Shown here: in pieces, positions 48,596-57,025 of the stretch | Position numbering within the stretch: the stretch's first letter is position 1 | Layout of the letters: every line of letters starts with the position of its first letter | NCBI GenBank assembly: GCA_045641345.1 | Contig: JAZUGR010000015.1 | Location: 1 to 61,153, forward strand | Direction of reading: 5' to 3' | DNA: 61,153 nucleotides | From: Cacconaster sp045641345 | Lineage (GTDB): Bacteria > Bacteroidota > Bacteroidia > Bacteroidales > UBA932 | Position numbers and translations under genes: made by a program | The notes under the pieces: model-generated | What the model was told of the DNA's origin: nothing | What the model saw: the letters and a program-made list of their open reading frames with translations, nothing else | Database searches by the model: none

Positions 48596-49501
48596 ATGAT
48601 TACAAATTTCGACCAGCTTTTCGAAGCTCTCCGCTCAAAGGCGAAGAAGCGTATCATCGGTGCCTGGGCAGTTGACGACCACACCATCACAGCCATCAGC
48701 AAGGCAGTGGAACTCGGTATTGTTGAAGCGACTCTCGTAGGCGACAAGGACAAGATCGAAGAGGTATGCAAGAAGGAAAACATCAAAATCTCCAACTTCA
48801 CCATCGTTGACAACAAAGTTGAACTTGCAGCCATCGCACAGGCAGTTGAAATGGTCAAGAACGGCGAAGGCGACATCCTTATGAAGGGTCTCTGCAGCAC
48901 CGACAAGTATATGCGCGCCATCCTCAACAAGGAAAAGGGTCTTCTCCCTCCCAAGGCAGTGCTCAGCCACGTGTCGGTGATCCAGAATCCCAACTATCCC
49001 AAGCTTCTCTTCTTCAGCGATATCGCAGTTATTCCCCTTCCTGATTTCAAGCAGAAGCAGGCAGAGATCAAATATCTCGTGAACACCGCGAAGGCATTCG
49101 GAATCGAAAAGCCGAAGGTTGCGGCGATTGCAGCTACCGAGCAGATGCTCGACGGTATGCCAGCCTGCGTTGAGGCAGCCCTTCTGGCAAAGATGGCCGA
49201 CCGCGGTCAGATTGCAGGATGCTATCTCGACGGGCCTCTCGCCCTCGACGTGGCTCTCGACAAGGAAGCCGTTGCCATCAAGAAGCTCAAGAGCGAAGTT
49301 GCAGGCGACGCAGACTGCCTTCTCTTCCCCAACATCGAGAGCGCGAACGTGTTCTACAAAACCAACTCGAAACTCTGCCCCGGTGTACGCCAGGCAGCTA
49401 TGGTTGCAGGCGCCCAGGCTCCCTGCGTGCTTTCGAGCCGCGCCGACAGCATCGATACCAAGTTGAACTCCATCGCCCTTGCGGCAATGAGTGCAAAATA
49501 G
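48596..49501 (+). CDS. short phosphotransacylase (phosphate acetyl/butyryltransferase family)
   Basis: The 301-residue protein is a PTA_PTB enzyme that exchanges CoA and phosphate on an acyl group. Visible marks are ILMKGLCSTDKYMRAIL, the central SDIAVIPLPD and the C-terminal VAGAQAPCVLSSRADS. Its length matches phosphate butyryltransferases, or a Pta core without the N-terminal DRTGG part. It is paired with acetate kinase six bases upstream, so acetyl phosphate is the likely product here. Codon bias is high as in ackA. Confidence 0.9.
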   Translation: MITNFDQLFEALRSKAKKRIIGAWAVDDHTITAISKAVELGIVEATLVGDKDKIEEVCKKENIKISNFTIVDNKVELAAIAQAVEMVKNGEGDILMKGLCSTDKYMRAILNKEKGLLPPKAVLSHVSVIQNPNYPKLLFFSDIAVIPLPDFKQKQAEIKYLVNTAKAFGIEKPKVAAIAATEQMLDGMPACVEAALLAKMADRGQIAGCYLDGPLALDVALDKEAVAIKKLKSEVAGDADCLLFPNIESANVFYKTNSKLCPGVRQAAMVAGAQAPCVLSSRADSIDTKLNSIALAAMSAK

Positions 49502-49505
49502 CGTT

Positions 49506-49886
49506 ATGCTGGGCAAAAGAAAATCGGAACAGTCGGAGTCCTCTGCCGTCAATCCCAATGACGTGAGCAGGGTGGCTGCCGGCACCTCCATCACGGGCGG
49601 CCTGCTCACCACTTCCGGAGATATCCGTTTCGATGGGGAGTTCGACGGCAGGATAGAGTCCACCGGCCGCGTGATGATAGCGGCCAAGTCGCACGTCAAG
49701 GGCAAGATAAAATGTGCTTATCTTGACGTATGGGGCTTGTTCGAAGGGGATGCCTGCGTCGGCGAAGAGGCTACTCTCAAGAGTGGCTGCCAGTTCAAGG
49801 GCGCCCTTGCCGCAAAACGGATGGTGGTCGAACTGGGGGCCGGATTCGAGGGTACCTCGACGCGCCTTGTCGAAAAGGAAGCCTGA
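49506..49886 (+). CDS. bactofilin
   Basis: The 126-residue protein is a bactofilin beta-helix (DUF583), with repeats such as GTSITGGLLTTSGDIRFDGEFDGRI, GRVMIAAKSHVKGKI and LDVWGLFEGDACVGEEATLKSG. Bactofilins polymerise without nucleotide and help place cell-wall or envelope proteins. ATG 49506 is chosen; the frame upstream overlaps the phosphotransacylase end. Confidence 0.92.
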   Translation: MLGKRKSEQSESSAVNPNDVSRVAAGTSITGGLLTTSGDIRFDGEFDGRIESTGRVMIAAKSHVKGKIKCAYLDVWGLFEGDACVGEEATLKSGCQFKGALAAKRMVVELGAGFEGTSTRLVEKEA

Positions 49887-49911
49887 AGGTTCCGCTTTTT
49901 TTGCAATATCG

Positions 49912-49945
49912 ACCTGCGGTGCTTTGCATCGCAGGTTCTTTTTTA
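49912..49945 (+). terminator. intrinsic terminator after the bactofilin gene
   Basis: ACCTGCG (49912-49918) pairs with CGCAGGT (49930-49936), helped by GTGC/GCAT in the loop, followed by TCTTTTTT. Confidence 0.85.
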
Positions 49946-49962
49946 TATCTTGCGCTCCGGGT

Positions 49963-51027
49963 ATGGTTCGGGGGCGTGAGATAGTGTGGTGTGCCTTCTG
50001 GCTGCTGGCCGGAGATGTTGCGGGATTCTTTCTGGCGCCGGATTCCGTATGGTGCGCTCCCTTGAGCCTGGCAGCCTCTGCCGCGGCAGGTTACGCGGCA
50101 TTGCGCGGGCGTTCCTCCGGGGCCAATGTCACTGCCGCATTCTTCCTTGCGGGCTTCTCGCTGTGCGGAGTGCAGTCCGTCGCCGATTCCGAGAGCTATG
50201 CGGCTCTGCTGGAGAGAGCCTCCTTTTTCAGGGCAAGAGCCTCGTCGTTCCTTGAAGCCATACTCGATCCGGCCTCCGACGGCGGCGAACTTCCGGTGGT
50301 GAAGGCGCTCCTCACGGGCGATAGGAGTTCGCTGAGCCGTTCTGCCAAAGCGGGTTTCAGATTGAGCGGGGCATCCCATATCCTGGCCCTGTCGGGGCTC
50401 CACGTCGGGATAATCTACAAGATTCTCAAGCGCATCGCATCTCCCGCCGGGAAGAGCCCCGTCGCAAGGGTTGTGGGAGGCTTGGCCACTCTTGCCGCGC
50501 TCTGGGCCTACGCATTCGTTTCGGGGATGAGCGCTTCCATTGCGAGGGCCACGCTGATGGTTACGATTTTCGAAGCGGGACTGCTCTCCGGTCGGAGGAG
50601 CGACGGTCTCAATTCGCTTGCCTTGAGCGCCATCGCCATAATGGTCTTCGACCCTTCGGCTCCCTGGGACATAAGCTTTCAGATGTCGTTCAGCGCCTGC
50701 CTTGCGATATTCGTGATATTCCCGTACCTGAGGCGGATGCTCTCGACGAGGATGATCGTAATAAGATATATATGGGAAAGCGCAGCGCTGGCCATTTCGT
50801 GCCAGATGACGACCGGTGTGCTGGCCTGGGCGTATTTCGGCACGTTTCCGCGCTATTTTCTGATAACAAACCTGCTGGCTGTCCCGCTGGTATGGGTCAT
50901 AATCCATCTTGCCATAGTCGCGGCGGTCACCTTCCCCATTCAGGCAATCGCGCCTCATACGGCCGCGGCCCTGCGCCTTGCGGTTAGAGTTTTGAATTAT
51001 ATCGTCGGAACGATTGCCGATTTGTAA
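49963..51027 (+). CDS. comEC: ComEC/Rec2 core channel domain, short form
   Basis: The 354-residue membrane protein matches the Competence domain: GASHILALSGLHVGIIYKILK, FVSGMSASIARATLMVTIF, PWDISFQMSFSACLAIF and TNLLAVPLVWVIIHLA. Typical ComEC is about 650-800 residues with an N-terminal OB-like domain and a C-terminal metallo-beta-lactamase domain. Here the OB part is reduced to two short helices plus a linker, and the C-terminal enzyme domain is absent. It may be a minimal DNA-import channel. ATG 49963 lies just after the terminator. Confidence 0.85.
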   Translation: MVRGREIVWCAFWLLAGDVAGFFLAPDSVWCAPLSLAASAAAGYAALRGRSSGANVTAAFFLAGFSLCGVQSVADSESYAALLERASFFRARASSFLEAILDPASDGGELPVVKALLTGDRSSLSRSAKAGFRLSGASHILALSGLHVGIIYKILKRIASPAGKSPVARVVGGLATLAALWAYAFVSGMSASIARATLMVTIFEAGLLSGRRSDGLNSLALSAIAIMVFDPSAPWDISFQMSFSACLAIFVIFPYLRRMLSTRMIVIRYIWESAALAISCQMTTGVLAWAYFGTFPRYFLITNLLAVPLVWVIIHLAIVAAVTFPIQAIAPHTAAALRLAVRVLNYIVGTIADL

Positions 51028-51041
51028 TATTCTTCCAAATA

Positions 51042-51073
51042 TTGATTATTATTTGAAAAAATATTTATCTTTG
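51042..51073 (+). promoter_or_regulatory. promoter of the RRM gene
   Basis: TTG (51042-51044) and TATCTTTG (51066-51073) are 21 bases apart; the ATG is 24 bases on. Confidence 0.65.
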
Positions 51074-51097
51074 CCACGAACTAATACAAAAACCATC

Positions 51098-51376
51098 ATG
51101 AATGTTTTCATTTACGGCTTAAGTTTCAAGGCAAGGAGAGAGAACCTCGCTGAACTTTTCGCTCCCTACGGTGAAGTTACCGCAGCGAGAATCATCGTCG
51201 ACAGGGAAACCCGCCGTTCAAAGGGCTATGGTTTCGTCGAGATGGAAGACAAGGCTGCCCTTGCGGCAATCGAAGCTCTCGACGGTACCGAGCATATGGG
51301 CCGCACGATCCACGTGGCTGTCGCCAACGAGCGTCCCGAGCGTCCTGAAGTTGCCCCCGTCGCTTCCGAAGCCTAG
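51098..51376 (+). CDS. RRM-type RNA-binding protein
   Basis: The 92-residue protein is one RNA-recognition motif with RNP2 VFIYGL at the N-terminus and RNP1 KGYGFVEM near 45-52, then a short acidic/Pro tail. Bacteroidota encode several of these (Rbp family), which bind single-stranded RNA and affect global gene expression. ATG 51098 gives a normal RRM start; the frame upstream passes through the promoter. Confidence 0.93.
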   Translation: MNVFIYGLSFKARRENLAELFAPYGEVTAARIIVDRETRRSKGYGFVEMEDKAALAAIEALDGTEHMGRTIHVAVANERPERPEVAPVASEA

Positions 51377-51399
51377 CTTATCCGGCCTTCAGGCCTGAT

Positions 51400-51969
51400 T
51401 CAGCCGACTATTTCGCATATTCTGCTGAAGATATCCTTGATATCACCCTCACCGCATATTTCACAGTATTTCGACTGTTTCCTGTAATATGCGATGAGTG
51501 GTTCTGTTTTATGATGGTACGTTTCGATACGGGTCTGTATCGTTTTCTCGTCCATATCGTCCTTGCGGTCTTCGATTTCGGCGCGATGCCTTATCCGCGC
51601 CTTTACCATCTCGTCGGATATCATTATTGAAATGACCCCCGTTACCGCTTCGCGCCTTGCGGAGAGCATCCTGTCGAGGTCTTCGGCCTGAGTTGTGGTG
51701 CGCGGGAATCCGTCGAACAGGAATCCGCGCGCCTCGGGGTGGGACTCTATCTCCGAAAGAATCATCTTTTCCACCATTTCGTCGGGGACCAGGGAACCTT
51801 TGTCGATCAGTGCTCCCGCCTTGATGCCGGTTTCGGTGCCGGCCTTTATCTCCCTGCGGAGCAGTTCGCCGGTGGAGACGTGGCGGAAACCGTATTTCTC
51901 CACCATCAGCGCAGCCTGTGTGCCTTTGCCGGCGCCTGGAGGACCGAAGAGGATGTAATATTCAGCCAT
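51400..51969 (-). CDS. adk: adenylate kinase
   Basis: The 189-residue enzyme converts ATP and AMP to two ADP. The P-loop is FGPPGAGKGTQ, the AMP site STGELLR and FDGFPRT. The lid is the short form (RHRAEIEDRKDDMDEKTI) without a zinc finger. It ends in a region with CEICGEGDIKDIFSRICEIV. The next gene, hpt, ends two bases upstream of its start, so they form a purine salvage operon. Confidence 0.97.
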   Translation of the reverse strand: MAEYYILFGPPGAGKGTQAALMVEKYGFRHVSTGELLRREIKAGTETGIKAGALIDKGSLVPDEMVEKMILSEIESHPEARGFLFDGFPRTTTQAEDLDRMLSARREAVTGVISIMISDEMVKARIRHRAEIEDRKDDMDEKTIQTRIETYHHKTEPLIAYYRKQSKYCEICGEGDIKDIFSRICEIVG

Positions 51970-51971
51970 GG

Positions 51972-52511
51972 CTATTTCAGAACGTAGATGTCTTTGTGGT
52001 TTCTCCCGAGCTCGTTGTAGTCGAGCCCGAATCCGACTATGAAGCGGGGCTCTATCTCCATCGCCACATAATCTATTGCGATGTCACCCTCGTAGATGGC
52101 CGGTTTGAGCAGGAGGGTGCATACCTTCACTTCGCTTGCCCCCTCCTCCTTGAGGATCTGCGAGAGGCTCCTGATGGTGTTGCCGGTGTCGATGATGTCT
52201 TCGACCACCAGGACCCTGCGCCCCTTTATCGCAGCCGTGAGGCCCATCACCTTGCGCGCTATGCCGGTGGATTCCGTACCGTGATATGACGAGAGGCGGA
52301 TGGTGGCCAGCTCGCAGTTGAACTTGAGCCTTTTCATCAGTTCGGAGGTGAACATCATAGCGCCGTTGAGCACGCATAGAATCACCGGAACGTCTTTTGA
52401 GCCTTTGTAATCTGCATTGATGCGGCGTGCAACGGAGTCGATTGCCTTGATTATCACGCCGTATTTGATGTACGGTGTGAATGTCATGTTGGTGAGTTTG
52501 ATATCGGCCAT
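51972..52511 (-). CDS. hpt: hypoxanthine phosphoribosyltransferase
   Basis: The 179-residue enzyme salvages hypoxanthine and guanine with PRPP. The PRPP loop is VLVVEDIIDTGNT, the pyrophosphate loop LNGAMMF, and the base-binding end FIVGFGLDYNELGRN. It is transcribed with adk. Confidence 0.96.
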   Translation of the reverse strand: MADIKLTNMTFTPYIKYGVIIKAIDSVARRINADYKGSKDVPVILCVLNGAMMFTSELMKRLKFNCELATIRLSSYHGTESTGIARKVMGLTAAIKGRRVLVVEDIIDTGNTIRSLSQILKEEGASEVKVCTLLLKPAIYEGDIAIDYVAMEIEPRFIVGFGLDYNELGRNHKDIYVLK

Positions 52512-52532
52512 CTCGAAATGGAATTGAATTTA

Positions 52533-52540
52533 CAAATTTA
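52533..52540 (-). promoter_or_regulatory. -7 element for hpt-adk
   Basis: TAAATTTG on the minus strand, 21 bases before the hpt ATG. Confidence 0.6.
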
Positions 52541-52551
52541 GCAAAAAATCA

Positions 52552-52559
52552 TAACTTTG
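52552..52559 (+). promoter_or_regulatory. -7 element for the HhH barrel gene
   Basis: TAACTTTG lies 18 bases before the ATG at 52578, back to back with the hpt promoter. Confidence 0.6.
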
Positions 52560-52577
52560 CCCAGTAATTTGACGGGT

Positions 52578-54425
52578 ATGAGGAGAGAGAAAGAGGGGTC
52601 GTGGTCCCGCCGCATTGCGCGCTGCGCTGCAATTGCGATTTTATTTTCCAGCGTTTTCACAGCCTACGGGCAGACTTTGCCGGCGGAGGTCGCCGACCTG
52701 ATGGAGCGGCTGGCCGAAGAGGGCTCGTCACGCGAGGCGGTGGCGGAATATTTCGAGGACCTTGCGCTGCGCAAGCCCGATATCAACCGCCTTTCGCGCC
52801 GTGATCTGGAGCGGACACATCTGCTGAGCGTGTTCCAGATAGAGAGTCTCCTCGACCATCGGGAGCGGTATGGGAATATCCTCTCTGAGGGTGAACTCGC
52901 CCTTGTCGACGGCTTCAATCCTTCGGTTGCGGCACTGTGCGGGCATTTCTTCAGTTTCGCCGCCTCCCTTTCCCAAAGAGGAGGGTGGAGCCACGATGCC
53001 TCGCTCAAGTTGAGGAAGCCCCTGGCCTCTCCGGGAGTGTCGGTCACGGCCAAGTACAAGGCCTCATCTCCTGCCGGCTGGGGGTTCGGCTTCACTGCCG
53101 ACAGCGATGCCGGGGAGGGGCTTTCGTCCTGTCTTCATCCCGATTTCGTGTCGGCTCACATCAGGTACAGGGGCGATGGTCTGCTTCGCGAGGCTGTGCT
53201 GGGCGATTATACCGTCAGGGCGGGGCAGGGGCTGGTGCTCTGGAAGGCCTTTCCGGCAAATGCATCCGGCGCCCCGTCGTCCATAGTGCGGCATCCCTCG
53301 CTCATCGACCCCTATACCTCCAGCGACGAGTCCGACTTTTTCCGCGGAGCGGCTCTCACCCTCAGCCGCGGAGGCTGCGACATATCGGCGTTTGCGTCGT
53401 ACAATGCCCTGGATGCCAGGATTGTGGACGGGCGCTATACGTCGATAGCGACCGACGGTTACCACCGCACCCCTTCGGAGATCGCAAAGCGGCATTCAAT
53501 GCACGAGGTGGTGGTGGGTACGGCCGCCTCGGCCGAAGCGGGCCGGTGGCGATTCGGAGTCACGGCGGTGGCCTATACTTTCGATCGCCCCAACGGCCGT
53601 ACGGTGAAGGAATACAACCGCCTCCAGCAATACGACGGGTGGTGGGGCAACGTGGGGGCGGATTTCTTCGTCCACTTCACCAGGTGGCGCATTTTCGCCG
53701 AGGCGGCCCTTGATGCCGGAGGAGGGGCCGCGCTTCTTGCCGGAGCGGTATTCGCCCCAATATATGAGGTGGAGATGAGCCTGCTCTGCCGCCATTACGG
53801 CAAGGATTACATCGCAACCCATTCCGGGGCCTACTCCACCATATCGTCGTGTTCCAACCAGGACGGGCTCACTTTTGCCGCAAGGTGGTATGCGTCAAAG
53901 GTGTGGTCGCTCTCGGCCAATGCCGACTATTCGTTCTATCCCTGGCCGAGATACGGAATTCCGGCCGGTTCGCACTCCTTCAAGAGCCGCATCTCGGCCG
54001 TGAGAAAGTTCTCCGAGAGGTCGTCTCTCGATATGCAGTTGCAGTACAGGCATTCGCCCGACAGGATTTCGATAGACGGACGGGTCAGCGCATCGGTGGT
54101 CCTGTCGGAGCATTGTTCACTTGAAGGGAGGGTCGCTGCAAATACCGGAGGATGGGCCGCCTTTGCGGGATGCCGTCTTTCGTTTCTCAAGGGGAGGCTC
54201 GAGATATCGGGAAGATTCACCATATATGATATAGACGGCTACGACAACAGGATTTATTTCTATGAAGGCAACGTTCCCCAGACTTTCTCCACCAAGGCCT
54301 ATTACGGAAAGGGAACGGGAGAATATCTCATTGTGAAATATTCTCCCGTCAAGTGGTTGTCGCTGTGGCTTCGTGCCTCGAACGACTATTGTTCCTTCTT
54401 TACCCGTATCTTCATACCGGGGTAG
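52578..54425 (+). CDS. exported protein with helix-hairpin-helix region and outer-membrane barrel
   Basis: The 615-residue protein has a signal peptide (AAIAILFSSVFTAYG) followed by Gln. Next comes a helical segment with ComEA-like HhH character (INRLSRRDLERTHLLSVFQIESLLDHRERYGNILS in part), then about 480 residues of beta-barrel pattern with aromatic strand ends, ending KWLSLWLRASNDYCSFFTRIFIPG. HhH parts usually bind DNA backbone, so surface DNA binding is possible. ATG 52578 is chosen because the open frame upstream covers the promoter. Its 3' end overlaps mltD by 40 bases on the opposite strand. Confidence 0.75.
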   Translation: MRREKEGSWSRRIARCAAIAILFSSVFTAYGQTLPAEVADLMERLAEEGSSREAVAEYFEDLALRKPDINRLSRRDLERTHLLSVFQIESLLDHRERYGNILSEGELALVDGFNPSVAALCGHFFSFAASLSQRGGWSHDASLKLRKPLASPGVSVTAKYKASSPAGWGFGFTADSDAGEGLSSCLHPDFVSAHIRYRGDGLLREAVLGDYTVRAGQGLVLWKAFPANASGAPSSIVRHPSLIDPYTSSDESDFFRGAALTLSRGGCDISAFASYNALDARIVDGRYTSIATDGYHRTPSEIAKRHSMHEVVVGTAASAEAGRWRFGVTAVAYTFDRPNGRTVKEYNRLQQYDGWWGNVGADFFVHFTRWRIFAEAALDAGGGAALLAGAVFAPIYEVEMSLLCRHYGKDYIATHSGAYSTISSCSNQDGLTFAARWYASKVWSLSANADYSFYPWPRYGIPAGSHSFKSRISAVRKFSERSSLDMQLQYRHSPDRISIDGRVSASVVLSEHCSLEGRVAANTGGWAAFAGCRLSFLKGRLEISGRFTIYDIDGYDNRIYFYEGNVPQTFSTKAYYGKGTGEYLIVKYSPVKWLSLWLRASNDYCSFFTRIFIPG

Positions 54426-56032
54426 ATCTTGCTCTTCATCGTCAGGTTGTTCATCTTGAGCAGGGAGTTGAGGGATATGCCGTGTCTGCTGGCGATTCCC
54501 GACAGGGTGTCGCCCTTCTTTACCGTATATCTGGAGTTCCCTGTTGAAGCGGAGGCGCCTCCCGATGATTTGCCTTGCGAGGCTTGGGATCCTCCTTCCG
54601 ACGGCTTGCCGGAGCGACCGTAGATGGCCAGTTTCTGACCTACCCGTATGGTGTTGCCCTTGATGCCGTTCCATCGCTTGAGGTTGGACACGGAGGTGTG
54701 GTAGCGGGCCGCTATCCCGCCAAGGGTTTCACCACGCTTTACCTTGTGGATTATACGCTTCCCGTCGCTGATCCCTCCGCTTTCGGCGATCTTCTTGATG
54801 GCCACTTCGTTGAAGAACGTCGAATCCTTGTAGGTGTAGATTTCGTTCTCCTTGTCGGCGAAGGCGGCCGTGAAGTTGTAGGGGAGGCAGAGCACGTATT
54901 CCCTTTCGGTGCCGGGGATTATGTCGTGCAGGTACTGCGGGTTGAGTTCGCGCAGCAGCTCGATGGGAATGCCGATGTTGTCGGATATCTGTTGGAAATG
55001 GAGCATCCTGTTGACGTGGAAGGTGTCGATGTGGGCCGGGACGCTTACAGCCTTCTGCATTATGCCGTGGGCGTCGTGGTATTCGAGGATGTAGAGCGCC
55101 GCTATGAATGCGGGGATGTATCCCCTGGTCTCTCTCGGCAGATAGGGATAGATGTCCCAGAAACCCGTGAGGCCGCCAGAGCGGCGGATGGCCTTCCTGA
55201 CGTTGCCGGCGCCGCAGTTGTACGAGGCGATTGCCAGCTGCCAGTCGCCGAATATCAGATATGCGTCCTTGAGGTATTGCGCAGCTGCTTCACAGGCCTT
55301 TATCGGGTCGTAGCGCTCATCCACGAACGACGTGATGTTGAGTCCGTACTTGCGCCCGGTGGTGTAGATGAACTGCCACATGCCCTTGGCTCCGGCGCGC
55401 GATACCGCCTTGGGGTTGAGGGCCGATTCGATGACTGCCATAGCCCTGAGTTCCTTGGGCATGTCGTATTTGTCGAAAATCTCCTCGAACTGCGGCAGAT
55501 AGTACGGCGCGAGGCTTATTATCTCCTGAGTCTTGTAAGGTATCCTGTCGGTGTAGTGGATGATGTTGTTCTTTACGTAGCGGTTGAACTGCAGCGGGAT
55601 GTACGAGTTGAGACGGCGCAGCCTCGATACATATACCGAATCGGGTATGACCGACGTGAGCGTGTCGCGGTCGAGCCGCTCGAAGTCGTTGTCTGTGAAG
55701 TCTTCCATCACCCCCTTGCCCTGCGAGTAATATGCGTTGAAGAGCGAGTCGATGTTGTCGGGGGTGAAGTCTATCTCCTGCACGAGGCTGTCCTGAATGC
55801 GGTCGTCGGGGTCGTCGGCCGTGACGGGCTCCAGCACCGACTGGTACTCTACGTAAAGTGAGTCATAGGCCCTCTGCAGCGAATCGACCTGGTTGCGCAG
55901 GTCGGAGATCACCTGGTTGCGGTTGAACAGTTTGCCTGTGATTTTTCGTGTCGAATCGTCCTGTGCATGCGCTGTGGTGCAGAGAAGCGAAAAGGCCAGG
56001 ACGATGATTGAAGTGGTGAATGGGGTTCTCAT
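54386..56032 (-). CDS. mltD: membrane-bound lytic transglycosylase MltD-type with two LysM domains
   Basis: The 548-residue protein has a signal peptide ending AHA before Gln and a coiled N-terminal part. A family 1 lytic transglycosylase domain follows (catalytic Glu in AVIESALNP, then AKGMWQF and IASYNCGAGNV). Two C-terminal LysM repeats (HKVKRGETLGGIAARY, YTVKKGDTLSGIASRH) bind peptidoglycan, separated by a Ser/Gly linker. It lies next to the DUF5683 and parBA genes, a conserved Bacteroidota order. Confidence 0.95.
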   Translation of the reverse strand: MRTPFTTSIIVLAFSLLCTTAHAQDDSTRKITGKLFNRNQVISDLRNQVDSLQRAYDSLYVEYQSVLEPVTADDPDDRIQDSLVQEIDFTPDNIDSLFNAYYSQGKGVMEDFTDNDFERLDRDTLTSVIPDSVYVSRLRRLNSYIPLQFNRYVKNNIIHYTDRIPYKTQEIISLAPYYLPQFEEIFDKYDMPKELRAMAVIESALNPKAVSRAGAKGMWQFIYTTGRKYGLNITSFVDERYDPIKACEAAAQYLKDAYLIFGDWQLAIASYNCGAGNVRKAIRRSGGLTGFWDIYPYLPRETRGYIPAFIAALYILEYHDAHGIMQKAVSVPAHIDTFHVNRMLHFQQISDNIGIPIELLRELNPQYLHDIIPGTEREYVLCLPYNFTAAFADKENEIYTYKDSTFFNEVAIKKIAESGGISDGKRIIHKVKRGETLGGIAARYHTSVSNLKRWNGIKGNTIRVGQKLAIYGRSGKPSEGGSQASQGKSSGGASASTGNSRYTVKKGDTLSGIASRHGISLNSLLKMNNLTMKSKIYPGMKIRVKKEQ

Positions 56033-56033
56033 A

Positions 56034-57017
56034 TCAGAATCGGAAATTCATTTTAAGCCCGAGGGCCGGTTTGTCGGTGGACGCCGATGAGGCGAGCACC
56101 ATATCGGGCGGGAGTATCACGGTCGGTTCGATGTCGACCGATGCTATGTTGTCGCTCACGTCGAAATCGGCCATATGGGCGAAGACGTTGGCGTCGATTA
56201 TGTTCAGGGCGTATACCAGTATCGTGGCCAGGATTGAATAGTCGCGGTATTTGCGGTAAAGGTCCTTGTACCATTCGGCCTGGCTGGCCGATATCGCCCC
56301 TGTGTATCCGCTTGCAGGGTCGCTCGCTACGGTGTATATGTATTTGAACCTCTGGTACTGCATATTGTTGATATGGATGGCATATCCGCATCCCACGAAT
56401 CCTCCCACGAATATCGGTATTTTCCACCAGTCACCGTTGTTGGCCTGACCAAGGCCCGGAAGCAGGATGGAGTAGATTGTGCTCTTGGCCGGAACCGGCT
56501 TTTTGACCCCGGTGTCATAGCATATCGTGCCGTCGAGCAGCGCGGCCCATTGGAACAGCCCGGCACCGGCGTAGCTTATCGCCCTCCAGGTCTTGAACGA
56601 CTCGTCGCCCGTTGCGATGTAGCGGGTGTTGCACCAGATGCCAGCGCCGATTCCGGCCGCTATCCCTCCGTAGAGGATGGGAAGCTTCCAATAGTCGCGG
56701 TTGTAGATCTGGGCGGCTCCGGGGCAGAACAGGGCTCCGGTAAACATGTATCCAGGGGTGAGGGTGTCCTTGCGGGTGTATCCGCGTATCATCCTCTTCA
56801 TCGAGAATCCGGCCAGGGTGTCGGTCTTGACGGTGGCCGTGTCGCTGAGTCCTCCGGATCGGCCGTCGTCACCCGGGGTGCCTATGAGGTTGTCCGAAGT
56901 ATTGGTGCTGATATCCTGCAGACCGCTTCGGGATGTGCCGTATTCGCGGAACTGCGCTCCGGCATCAATCGCCGTGCACAGAACGAGTACGATAACGGTG
57001 AACAGATAGCGGCGCAC
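56034..57017 (-). CDS. DUF5683 membrane protein, GTG start
   Basis: The 327-residue protein starts with a signal sequence (LFTVIVLVLCTAIDAGA) before Gln, then has several hydrophobic segments with the repeated pattern SALLPGLGQ-like (TGALFCPGAAQIYNRDYWKLP and YSILLPGLGQANNGDWWKIP). Such proteins sit between parB and lytic transglycosylase genes across Bacteroidota; function unknown. GTG at 57017 is the only start giving a signal peptide without overlapping parB. Confidence 0.85.
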   Translation of the reverse strand: MRRYLFTVIVLVLCTAIDAGAQFREYGTSRSGLQDISTNTSDNLIGTPGDDGRSGGLSDTATVKTDTLAGFSMKRMIRGYTRKDTLTPGYMFTGALFCPGAAQIYNRDYWKLPILYGGIAAGIGAGIWCNTRYIATGDESFKTWRAISYAGAGLFQWAALLDGTICYDTGVKKPVPAKSTIYSILLPGLGQANNGDWWKIPIFVGGFVGCGYAIHINNMQYQRFKYIYTVASDPASGYTGAISASQAEWYKDLYRKYRDYSILATILVYALNIIDANVFAHMADFDVSDNIASVDIEPTVILPPDMVLASSASTDKPALGLKMNFRF

Positions 57018-57025
57018 GTCTCGAA

